Assembly (NCBI RefSeq): GCF_904846315.1
Contig: NZ_CAJHAF010000001.1
Location: 1,116,001 to 1,180,000, forward strand
From: Psychrobacter jeotgali
Lineage (GTDB): Bacteria; Pseudomonadota; Gammaproteobacteria; Pseudomonadales; Moraxellaceae
DNA: 64,000 bases
Direction: 5' to 3'
Shown: positions 9,322-17,107 of the stretch, piece by piece
How the letters are laid out: each line of letters starts with the position of its first letter
Position numbering within the stretch: position 1 is the stretch's first letter
Notes under the pieces: model-generated
Database searches by the model: none
Told to the model about the DNA's origin: nothing
What the model saw: the letters and a program-made list of their open reading frames with translations, nothing else
Translations under genes and position numbers: made by a program

Positions 9322-10205
9322 CCCTTGCCTCAGACCAATTTTTCATCGTCTTTATCGTGACCATAAATACGATTGTATGGGTATTATTTTTTATACCGCA
9401 AAATCGCCGCAAGCTGCCCAAAATTTACTTGATCGCGCGCTCGTGGTGGTGGATGCTGGCGTTGTTGTTCTCAAGCTACTTATTAAGCATTTATACGCCC
9501 TTTTGGTGGCTATTAGATGCGCTATTTGTGGTGATTGGTCTACGCGGGGGCTATGAGATAGTAAGGCTGCTACGTCACGACAGCAAAATTAAATTTATTG
9601 CCAAACTAAAAAGACAGCAAGATAAAGAGGCACAAGAGAGCAATGCTGGAATAACTGTGATTCCTGTAACCAATGCCGCTATTCCTACGAAGCGTTTTAG
9701 AAGTATCAGCTTATTGGATATTGGATTTTTGATCGTATTTATTGGTTTAATCGCTAGTCTTATTCTGCTCAGCCGATTGACCATAATCCGTGAGCAGCCA
9801 GGCGTATTACTATTTGTATTATTCGCCAGTCAGTTTAATGATATCGCCCAGTACCTATGCGGACGCTGGATGGGTAATCGCTGGTTTAAACGTAAGCTTG
9901 CCCCCATTATCAGTCCTAATAAAACCATTGAAGGCGCATTATTAGGCAGCTTATTGTCGGCCAGTTTGGCGACAGTGTTAGGATTGTGGCTCACTCCGTT
10001 TTCAGCGCTAGTATGTTTCGGTATTGCTTACTTTTTGGCCGTTAGCGGTATCGCGGGTGATTTATTTGAGTCGGCCTTTAAGCGTCGCCACGGTATTAAA
10101 GACACTGGAACCATGCTGGCAGGACATGGCGGTATTTTAGACCGCGTGGATAGTTTATTACTTGGTGTGCCTGTTTTTACGGTGGTTTATTGGTTGCTGG
10201 GTTAA
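9318..10205 (+). CDS. Phosphatidate cytidylyltransferase-family protein (YnbB-like)
   Basis: 295 residues, multi-helix membrane protein of the CdsA family, which makes CDP-diacylglycerol from CTP and phosphatidic acid. The family signature is at the C-terminus: SAFKRRHGIKD (252-262) followed by GHGGILDRVD (269-278), with an Ala where CdsA commonly has Pro before GHGG. The start overlaps the phosphatase stop by four bases. Being beside YnbD- and YnbA/YnbC-like genes it is more likely the accessory paralogue YnbB than the main housekeeping CdsA. It ends ten bases before the convergent SDR gene, with no room for a conventional terminator. Confidence 0.9.
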   Translation: MTLASDQFFIVFIVTINTIVWVLFFIPQNRRKLPKIYLIARSWWWMLALLFSSYLLSIYTPFWWLLDALFVVIGLRGGYEIVRLLRHDSKIKFIAKLKRQQDKEAQESNAGITVIPVTNAAIPTKRFRSISLLDIGFLIVFIGLIASLILLSRLTIIREQPGVLLFVLFASQFNDIAQYLCGRWMGNRWFKRKLAPIISPNKTIEGALLGSLLSASLATVLGLWLTPFSALVCFGIAYFLAVSGIAGDLFESAFKRRHGIKDTGTMLAGHGGILDRVDSLLLGVPVFTVVYWLLG

Positions 10206-10214
10206 TTTACCGAG

Positions 10215-11054
10215 CTATTTATCTAGTCTTTTGTGCATTACCCAATTAAGAACACGTTTGGGAGTTTTATCTAAAGCTCGCGTAAGATAACGCATTGATT
10301 TTGGAAAGACTGCCAGCTCAAGGTTATCTGCTATAGCCTTCATGATATGCTCTACCGCTGCTGCTTGTGTCATGATAAAAGGTTTATGACTGGCATCACC
10401 ATGGTTAAGATCACGTAGAGTTTGGGTGTCGACATATCCGAGGGCGATACAATTGACGTTGATGTTAAAGGGTTTTAGTGCTAAACGATAGGCGCTAGCA
10501 GTCACTATCATCGCACGTTTGCATTTGGCATAAAGACTGGCGTATGGATAATTAATGGTGCCGGCAATGGAGGACAGACAAACTAATGATGGATTTTGAT
10601 CGTTGCCGTTTAAGTCTGTCTTATTATGGCGATTATTGATTTTCAATTGCTCGCTTGCCCATGCAAATATTGCTTGAAACGCTTGCAAATTAACCGCTAG
10701 CATATAAGCACTATCTTGCTGGTTTAAATAAGAAGTGCGTTCGTTTAGATACCAACCTGCACAATATATTAAACGCTCAAATTTATACCCCTCTAACTGC
10801 TCAAATAATTGTCTTCGCTCGTTATCATCAGTAATATCACATTGCAGCGTTGAAATACGCGGCTGCTCTTTATTAAGCCGCTGGATTTTTTCGCTACTAC
10901 TACCGACCACCACGATTTGCCAGCCCAGTGCGAGATGCTTTTTTGCTAAAGCTAGGCCTATGCCGCTGGTACCGCCAATAATGACGACGCAAGGTTTAGA
11001 TAGCTCATTTGACGACTGAGAAAGTGATGACACTTTTATATTAGCAGTCTGCAT
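10215..11054 (-). CDS. Short-chain dehydrogenase/reductase in the lipid island
   Basis: Classical SDR of 279 residues with the NAD(P)-binding GGTSGIG near residue 28-34, a CAG segment at the N-A-G position, a serine pair (LSSIAG) and the catalytic Y-A-K-C-K. I prefer ATG 11054, which has AAGGAA six bases upstream; ATG 11075, four bases after the patatin stop, would add seven residues. It is the last gene of the minus-strand lipid operon. It may reduce a keto or aldehyde group on a lipid precursor or head group; the substrate cannot be inferred. E. coli ynb loci, as I know them, do not contain this gene. Confidence 0.88.
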   Translation of the reverse strand: MQTANIKVSSLSQSSNELSKPCVVIIGGTSGIGLALAKKHLALGWQIVVVGSSSEKIQRLNKEQPRISTLQCDITDDNERRQLFEQLEGYKFERLIYCAGWYLNERTSYLNQQDSAYMLAVNLQAFQAIFAWASEQLKINNRHNKTDLNGNDQNPSLVCLSSIAGTINYPYASLYAKCKRAMIVTASAYRLALKPFNINVNCIALGYVDTQTLRDLNHGDASHKPFIMTQAAAVEHIMKAIADNLELAVFPKSMRYLTRALDKTPKRVLNWVMHKRLDK

Positions 11055-11078
11055 AGTATTCCTTTTGCAATTCATCGA

Positions 11079-12287
11079 TTATAACGATGCTAAATACTGC
11101 TGCGTACGCTGATAGCCATAATCCCACTGTGACTGCATTTGCGCCATAAAACCTGCGTAATCGGCGTGAATCAATTCAACGTTGCCTTGTCTTAAATTAA
11201 GACGCTTACGGATCTGCATTTTGATAAGCCTCTTGCTATTATCAGCGAAAGGTAGCCAATGAATAGTCGGTGACTGCAGCTCTGATTGCGCATCATTAGC
11301 CGATAATAAGTGTTGCGAATGCTGTTCGTTAATTAAAAAATCATGTACCGCTTGCAAACGACTATTAGGATCAAACCCGAATACGCGCTTGATAGCAGGG
11401 GCCGCAAGCTTGGTATCATAGCCTGCTTTGGTTTCGGCAAATACCGTTGATCCCAGTTGGCTCGCCAGCTCAACAGGGGTCAAATCAATGACCCCGCCAA
11501 GACACCAACCTAGTTTTTCTACCTGAATTGGCGTTAGATAGTACATATCCGCCATCGAGGCTCGCACAGCTTGCTCGGTACCTACATCGGTTATATTACT
11601 TATGAAAATATCAGGCAGTAGCCGATTGGGTGCATATTGGTACGTTGGGCAATTTAGTTCTGCGACTTGCTGGGAAGCTTGGTTGGCATAATGAATAACT
11701 TTTGAGGGCGCAAATAAAACCTCTTGTAGCTGCACTGATTGAGAGTCAGTCTGTTTCTCTTTTATTAGACGACTGGCAATAATGGCTATGTCAGGCGCAT
11801 TGGTTTTTTCTTTCTCACGGTATTGACCGTTTTTACTTTCATTTTTTTGTTTCCAATCCATCAGTTCGTTTAACCACTGGTCTTCATTACGGATTTCAAA
11901 CATAGCTAGATGTTGTAACTCTGCCAGTAGCTCATCATGCATTTCTAACGCTTGCAGCTGAGCTAGCTTTTTAGGACGATTAGATAAATACCAGCGCCTG
12001 ATAGCGTTTTGAAAAAAGTTGGGCTTAACACTTTTTGATGATACAAGGGATACCGCTTGAATGGCTTGTAGCACGTGATAAAGCTCACGGCTCTGTGCCA
12101 GCTGTTTTAACTCACTAGGCTTGGGCGCTATATCTACCAATAGCGCTGATAAGCTGCCACCGCAGGTTGCCAAAATCAAATCCGGTTTCAGACCTTGCTC
12201 ACACAAAGCGGCATAACTGCCTAAATAATAGCCAAAACGTGAGCCACCACCGGAGAAAAGCTGGACGCGATGATAAATAGGATTCAT
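11079..12287 (-). CDS. Patatin-like phospholipase-family protein
   Basis: 402 residues. The N-terminus shows the patatin oxyanion glycine loop GGGSRFG (residues 13-19) and the nucleophile elbow C-G-G-S-L-S with Ser45; the last position is Ser where G-x-S-x-G is usual. A Gly-Gly-Val-Ile-Asp segment further on (about residue 262) fits the catalytic Asp. No signal peptide, so it should act on the cytoplasmic face. It lies nine bases downstream of the phosphatidyltransferase fusion and four to 24 bases upstream of the SDR gene, clearly one operon. Likely an acyl hydrolase that removes a fatty acid from the lipid made or remodelled here. Confidence 0.85.
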   Translation of the reverse strand: MNPIYHRVQLFSGGGSRFGYYLGSYAALCEQGLKPDLILATCGGSLSALLVDIAPKPSELKQLAQSRELYHVLQAIQAVSLVSSKSVKPNFFQNAIRRWYLSNRPKKLAQLQALEMHDELLAELQHLAMFEIRNEDQWLNELMDWKQKNESKNGQYREKEKTNAPDIAIIASRLIKEKQTDSQSVQLQEVLFAPSKVIHYANQASQQVAELNCPTYQYAPNRLLPDIFISNITDVGTEQAVRASMADMYYLTPIQVEKLGWCLGGVIDLTPVELASQLGSTVFAETKAGYDTKLAAPAIKRVFGFDPNSRLQAVHDFLINEQHSQHLLSANDAQSELQSPTIHWLPFADNSKRLIKMQIRKRLNLRQGNVELIHADYAGFMAQMQSQWDYGYQRTQQYLASL

Positions 12288-12296
12288 AAACTTTTA

Positions 12297-15017
12297 TCAA
12301 TCTTTTGTGCTGACAGAGTTGACTAAGTGTTCATCGTTAAAGGACGCTATAACATCGCTTGTTTTTATAGCTAATGAAACCGTAAATATACCAAAGCGAT
12401 CGATACGCATATCTACCTTTTCAAAGCCTGCCTGCGTCACCAATTGATCCATCTCGGCTTGCGAGCGGCAGCGCATGACCCAGCTGCTACCGCGATGATT
12501 GTTTAAGGTTTTACTGATAAACTCTTGCTCTGGATGCCAAGGCTGATTGGTGTAAATAAAATAGCCACCGTCGTCTAAACTGTCATAAATACCTTTGATA
12601 GCGGTACTTACGAGCGTATTGTCTGAAAACAGCTCAAAGACTCCCGAAGCGATAGCAATATCAAATTGCTCAGTGGTTTTTGCAGGCTGTTTATCAGTCG
12701 TACTAGGATAACTATGGCTAGCAAAAGCATCTTTTTCTAATACGGTGACTCTATCGCTAAGCTCAAGCTGCGCAGCTTTCTCAGTCATTACCGTAACATT
12801 ATGCGTATCATAATCGCGCAGTTCGGCTTGCAGATGAGCAAACTCAGTCAATAAATCAAACGCATAATAACCATTACCACTAGCGATGTCGAGTAGCTTG
12901 ATTGCTGACTTGCTTTTGCCAGTAACATCTTTAAGCTGACGTTTTTTAACAGCCATACGGCCAAGCTCAAGCAAATGCTCGCGGCGGATACGGATGCCTT
13001 GCCAGCCGATATTGCTCAGATAAAACTTATCTACTGCTTTGCCAAAGGCGTTTTTACCTGCTGGCTGATTGCTATATACCTTATCAAGCGAGCTACCCGA
13101 ATCAAAACCATGCTCAAGTCCTGTAGCAATAGCATCACTGACGTGACCGAATTTTTGCATGGCAAAGCGGGTTACGGCAAAGCTGGGGTTAAAGGGTTTG
13201 ATCGCCAGGCGATCTACCCTATCCTTACTGGCGCTATTCATATGAGCCTGTGTTAAGTCTACGCTTTGGAGAGGCGCTACAAATAAACTATCGGCAAAGT
13301 CGATACAATCGCTGATGACATCGGCTTTATTGGTCTCGTGGAATATGGCATGAAAGCTATCCGGATATAGCTGCCAGTGCTTGATAGGCGTAGCGAGCTT
13401 TTCATAAAACTCACGCTCAGCTTGTTTATCTACCACGTAATCTTTGCCTGCACACAGGATAAAAGTCGGCACGGTTATTGCGCCTGCATCATCTAACAAG
13501 CGCTGTCCGGTGGCGTGAGTGTCAATTAATAAGTCGCTTGATATGGAGCTAGAGATGAGCGGATCGTCATTGTAAGCTTGCTGCGCCTCCTTATCATGAG
13601 TCAATACTTGCGCTTTGACGTAACTTGAGACTCGTGACATCAGGCCAAACTTACGCGCGATTTTCAGCGCAGGAATCGCCAGCGGAATATAAAGACGGAT
13701 ACTTATAGCAGGCGTGCCCAGTATCATACCGCGGATGGTTGGGGCGTAGTCATGCACCCACGCTGCAGCTAGCACCGCGCCAATGCTACTGGCGACAATG
13801 ACAGTATCTTCGATACCAATACCTGTTTGCGCGATCACTAATTGCACAAAGTCATTTAAATCGCGCTCAAGTTGGGTCACACTATCGGCATGATCTTTTA
13901 TGCCTCCTGAGCGTCCATTACCGCGTGCGTCCCAAGCAAACACCTGATAGCCTGCCCGAGCATAACGCTTACCCAGCTCATCTAGACGGCCAGAATGCTC
14001 ATGCCCGCGGTGCAATAAGATGACTTGTTTTTGCTGAATAGACGCACTAGTAGCGCTGGACTGCTCTAAAATCTTATCTAGCGGCTGGGTTAGCCAATAA
14101 CGATAATAAATCGCCGTGCCGTCATAAGCGTTAAAACAGCTTTGCTTGCTAATGACATCAAAAGACTTTGATGATGAAAAATCCGATGACGAATGCTTTA
14201 AGTTATTGTTATTATCGTGAACCTCATTGTTCTTAACTTCTTCATTATGCGTCTTAGCCATGGAAATTCCTTTTATAGTATCGGTATAAGTCAGCGAGCG
14301 ATTTTCTCGTAATTGCGGGGCAGGATGTAATACTTCAAAATAACGCTTGAGCATAAAAGCTAAGCGATTGAAGCTGGTTTTTAGCAGCAATAACTGATTG
14401 ATCAATAACAAAGGCTGAGCGAAGCGGCTTACAGGAACACCAAAAGTAGCCAATGTACCTATAACACCTAACTCTAGTGCTCTATCACTTTTTCCTAGCG
14501 GCCCTTGGTTGGCACGTTCATGAGTAGTAATCAAAGAGGTTATAGCGATAAGCTCGGTCGTAGTACTTAGGATATTGACAAGCTTGAGAGAGATATTTGA
14601 ATTAAAGTGTTCTGATTGACTGCTATTGATCTGATCCGTAGATGCTTTAGGGAGATGAGGATGTAAACTGGCAATCAATAACGTATCAGCAACGATATCG
14701 CCCACTTCATTGAGCACTGCGCCAAGTTTTGATGCCTGTCCATGCTCACGCGCCATCATGCCATCGATGGCATTTAATGCCATACGGCAGAATAGAGTCA
14801 CGGGTAATATGAGCCAAGTAGTTTTATTTGAATGGCGTTCATTTTTATTATCAAAATGCTTGCGATCATCGATAGTCGCGATGATATAAGCCGTACCTGC
14901 GCTCATCAACACCGCAGTGATAGTGACCTGATTGGCAGTGACACCCCATTTGACCAACTCATTGCTGATAGGCCGCAGTTGATTTTGAAATTGGGATTTG
15001 AGTTGGTACAGGGACAT
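12297..15017 (-). CDS. CDP-alcohol phosphatidyltransferase / alpha-beta hydrolase / methyltransferase fusion (YnbA-YnbC-like)
   Basis: 906 residues, three domains. Residues 1-235 are a membrane CDP-alcohol phosphatidyltransferase with N82-x2-D85-G-x2-A-R-x8-G-x3-N103-x3-D107, where the family consensus has Asp at both Asn positions; GPLGKSDRA at about 172-180 also matches E. coli YnbA as I recall it. Residues 290-580 are an alpha/beta hydrolase (HRGHEHSGR, elbow A-S-S-I-G with Ser411, Asp526, His556). Residues 650-906 are a SAM methyltransferase (DIASGNG at 710-716). The last two together resemble YnbC. Start chosen at ATG 15017 (MSLYQLK, like YnbA); a GTG at 15029 is the alternative. First gene of the minus-strand operon with the patatin and SDR genes. 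Confidence 0.88.
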   Translation of the reverse strand: MSLYQLKSQFQNQLRPISNELVKWGVTANQVTITAVLMSAGTAYIIATIDDRKHFDNKNERHSNKTTWLILPVTLFCRMALNAIDGMMAREHGQASKLGAVLNEVGDIVADTLLIASLHPHLPKASTDQINSSQSEHFNSNISLKLVNILSTTTELIAITSLITTHERANQGPLGKSDRALELGVIGTLATFGVPVSRFAQPLLLINQLLLLKTSFNRLAFMLKRYFEVLHPAPQLRENRSLTYTDTIKGISMAKTHNEEVKNNEVHDNNNNLKHSSSDFSSSKSFDVISKQSCFNAYDGTAIYYRYWLTQPLDKILEQSSATSASIQQKQVILLHRGHEHSGRLDELGKRYARAGYQVFAWDARGNGRSGGIKDHADSVTQLERDLNDFVQLVIAQTGIGIEDTVIVASSIGAVLAAAWVHDYAPTIRGMILGTPAISIRLYIPLAIPALKIARKFGLMSRVSSYVKAQVLTHDKEAQQAYNDDPLISSSISSDLLIDTHATGQRLLDDAGAITVPTFILCAGKDYVVDKQAEREFYEKLATPIKHWQLYPDSFHAIFHETNKADVISDCIDFADSLFVAPLQSVDLTQAHMNSASKDRVDRLAIKPFNPSFAVTRFAMQKFGHVSDAIATGLEHGFDSGSSLDKVYSNQPAGKNAFGKAVDKFYLSNIGWQGIRIRREHLLELGRMAVKKRQLKDVTGKSKSAIKLLDIASGNGYYAFDLLTEFAHLQAELRDYDTHNVTVMTEKAAQLELSDRVTVLEKDAFASHSYPSTTDKQPAKTTEQFDIAIASGVFELFSDNTLVSTAIKGIYDSLDDGGYFIYTNQPWHPEQEFISKTLNNHRGSSWVMRCRSQAEMDQLVTQAGFEKVDMRIDRFGIFTVSLAIKTSDVIASFNDEHLVNSVSTKD
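14259..14274 (-). promoter_or_regulatory. Internal Shine-Dalgarno and in-frame ATG inside the YnbA-YnbC fusion
   Basis: On the minus strand AAAAGGAA (plus bases 14267-14274) lies five bases before an in-frame ATG (14261-14259), codon 253 of the fusion. It sits exactly at the junction between the phosphatidyltransferase and the low-complexity linker (MAKTHNEEVKNNEV) leading to the hydrolase. It looks like the relic, or a still working copy, of the start of a separate ynbC-type gene. Confidence 0.6.
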
Positions 15018-15194
15018 ATTTTTATGCACGAAAGTAGGCTAACGAGAAGTATAGCAGGATATAGTCGAGCAATAGCAATACATGTGATAAAAATAAATAA
15101 AGCTCATAAAACAGGCCACCCACTGGTCGCCTAGTTTGAAATATACTACTTTTTTATAAATCAATACAGCTACCTGATCAATGCGGTACAAATA

Positions 15195-15698
15195 TCAACG
15201 CGGTACTAATAAACGATTATATACTTCTTCTTCTAAACTGGTGAGCCCATGATTACGTCCGCGCTCCATAGCAGTATCCATTTTACGTCCACGTAACCAG
15301 CCTGCCCGCAGCGCTACTGCAGCGCCAGCGCGATTACCCGACCCACAGTGCATCACTGTTTTTTTGCCAGGATGTTGGCGCAATATATTATCAAATGCCA
15401 GTATTTTGAGCTGCTTTAGATCCTCTGCGCCATCTATGGGCAGATGCTCATAAGCCATACCTGCTTGCTTTACGGCTTCTGCTTCATCAAACTCTAGCTC
15501 TTCATCCGCTTGTAAGTTAATCACCAGCTCAACGCCCGCTTTTGCTAAAGCAGCTACCTTAGCCTTATCAAGCGCACCGCAAACAATAGTTTGTTCATCA
15601 GGACGATAATAAGGCTCTAAAGTATCAGTTAGATTAATGCCATTATCTGCGGGGGTTTTCTGTACGTCATCTAAGTTTTTTTTAATGTTTTGAGTCAT
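15195..15698 (-). CDS. DUF442 / beta-lactamase-hydrolase-like phosphatase family protein
   Basis: 167 residues, cytoplasmic. The protein-tyrosine-phosphatase-like loop is HCGSGNRAGA, with Cys and Arg four residues apart, as in the DUF442 (BLH phosphatase) family rather than the Cys-x5-Arg of classical phosphatases. The domain starts at about residue 32 (YRPDEQTIVCGAL) and shows VELVINLQADEEL and YEHLPIDG. The first 30 residues are a polar extension. It is transcribed towards the lipid operon from about 180 bases upstream of it, so it may be co-transcribed. Substrate unknown. Confidence 0.82.
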   Translation of the reverse strand: MTQNIKKNLDDVQKTPADNGINLTDTLEPYYRPDEQTIVCGALDKAKVAALAKAGVELVINLQADEELEFDEAEAVKQAGMAYEHLPIDGAEDLKQLKILAFDNILRQHPGKKTVMHCGSGNRAGAAVALRAGWLRGRKMDTAMERGRNHGLTSLEEEVYNRLLVPR

Positions 15699-15732
15699 GG
15701 TTATAAGTTAGTTAGTTGGATAGATTTAGCTC

Positions 15733-15774
15733 ATTCATAGCATTCGCTTGATGAAACTGGCTAATGCTATGAAT
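15733..15774. repeat. 12-bp inverted repeat upstream of the DUF442 gene
   Basis: ATTCATAGCATT at 15733-15744 is repeated in inverted orientation at 15763-15774, perfect over 12 bases with 18 bases between. It lies 35-76 bases upstream of the DUF442 start and could be an operator or a 5'-UTR hairpin. Its right arm runs directly into the hexamer array. Confidence 0.6.
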
Positions 15775-15806
15775 AAGAATAAGAATAAGAATAAGAATAA
15801 GTATAA
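15771..15806. repeat. GAATAA hexanucleotide tandem repeat
   Basis: Five perfect copies of GAATAA (15771-15800) plus a sixth with one change (GTATAA). It stands between the divergent-side gene end at 15853 and the DUF442 start at 15698, 73 or more bases upstream of that start. Such arrays can change length by slippage and alter promoter spacing. Confidence 0.8.
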
Positions 15807-15852
15807 TAATTATTGCTGGGCGTTATTCAAATAAGATGACCTACTAAATTAT

Positions 15853-16770
15853 CTACTGATCTTCAGCAACTAATTTAACCACCCCAGCAAGGTGCGGTTT
15901 ATCATTTTTGGCGCTATATAAACCAAAAACACAGGCATCTTCTACAGTTTCAAGCTTATCAGTCGGCTCTGCAATCAGCTCAACCTCTGATGGCAAAAAG
16001 ATAGGTAGTTTAAATGATACCTCAGCGCTACAAGCATCGGGTAAATCGCCCATCAATGCCAAGCATTTAGCTTTAGACCACATCCCATGTGCAATAGCTT
16101 TAGGAAAGCCAAAAGCTCGAGCAGATAACGGATGTAAATGAATTAAGTTAAAGTCGCCAGAGATGAAAGCATAGCGGCGACCGACATCTTCGGCGACCTC
16201 AAATACTTTATGCACCCCTTTTTCATCAACCATAGGCTTTACGGTCGCTGGACGTGGTTTGTTTTTGCTACTTACACTACTCTCCGGTTTCTTGCCACGA
16301 GCAAGATAAGTGGACACCCCTTCCCAGATAATATCGTCTTGCGACTTAACCGTAGTCACAAAATCAAACTGCTGACCCTGAGCATGATCACGTAAATTAT
16401 CAAAGGTAACTGACATCGAGACCGTTTCGCGCTCGCCGATAGGACGATACTGAGTAACCACATTATCCACATGAACTAAGCCTAACATGGCAAATGGGAA
16501 CGGTTCTTTGACCATCATATTCATTTGCAGCGTCTGTGATAACACCGCAAAATAAGTGATGGGCACTTTGCCATTATCCGCAAACCCACATATCTTACGA
16601 TAATCATTCAGGTTACCCTGATCAATATGCAGATCATCTACATAATAAGTAGATCGGGGCAACTGGTCTTTACTGACCTTGGGGTTATCACCGATAGGCA
16701 ATAAACTTTTGATAATATTAGCGTAGGTAGTATGCGCTTTTGGTAACGCATCATAATGTTTATCTGACAT
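15853..16770 (-). CDS. MaoC-like (R)-specific enoyl hydratase / acyl dehydratase
   Basis: 305 residues, a double hot-dog protein. The C-terminal half carries the MaoC hydratase-2 signature in SGDFNLIHLHPLSA followed by AIAHGMW (about residues 210-240), with the catalytic Asp and His. The N-terminal half is the degenerate partner domain. It hydrates trans-2-enoyl thioesters to (R)-3-hydroxyacyl thioesters or the reverse. AGGAT lies seven bases before the ATG. It lies downstream of the FabG gene on the same strand, with a terminator-like hairpin between, and resembles HtdX of mycobacteria in both type and neighbours. Confidence 0.88.
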   Translation of the reverse strand: MSDKHYDALPKAHTTYANIIKSLLPIGDNPKVSKDQLPRSTYYVDDLHIDQGNLNDYRKICGFADNGKVPITYFAVLSQTLQMNMMVKEPFPFAMLGLVHVDNVVTQYRPIGERETVSMSVTFDNLRDHAQGQQFDFVTTVKSQDDIIWEGVSTYLARGKKPESSVSSKNKPRPATVKPMVDEKGVHKVFEVAEDVGRRYAFISGDFNLIHLHPLSARAFGFPKAIAHGMWSKAKCLALMGDLPDACSAEVSFKLPIFLPSEVELIAEPTDKLETVEDACVFGLYSAKNDKPHLAGVVKLVAEDQ

Positions 16771-16948
16771 AAATCGATCCTATTGGGGCTTGAACAAATA
16801 TTCTTAGCACATCCATTGAGCTATGAGTTATATATTATATTACGATATTACTAGTATTAACGGGCAAATGATCCACTCAAAAGCGCACAATACCAACAAA
16901 TAAACAGCAATAGCGCAAATTTATTTTATTAAGCCTGTTTTTTATCAT

Positions 16949-16973
16949 AAAAAAGCCACCCTAGGGCAGCTTT
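16949..16973 (-). terminator. Terminator after the FabG gene
   Basis: In the 337-base gap between the FabG and MaoC genes. The minus-strand RNA forms a ten-pair stem (AAAGCUGCCC with GGGUGGCUUU, two G-U pairs, very tight loop) followed by a run of U. No other feature is seen in the gap. Confidence 0.6.
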
Positions 16974-17107
16974 ATTAACCTTTACTAGTGCTTTTTTCGT
17001 AAGCATTTGTTATCTTAAAAATTAATCAGCAACCATATCAATGACTTACAAGGTCGATAGACATTGCTACATCTGTACTCCAAACTAAGCTTTAGAGGAG
17101 TCAGCTT

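Noticed and set aside
15771-15806. CRISPR-like short repeat
   Set aside because: The unit is only six bases, contiguous and without spacers; it is a simple tandem array.
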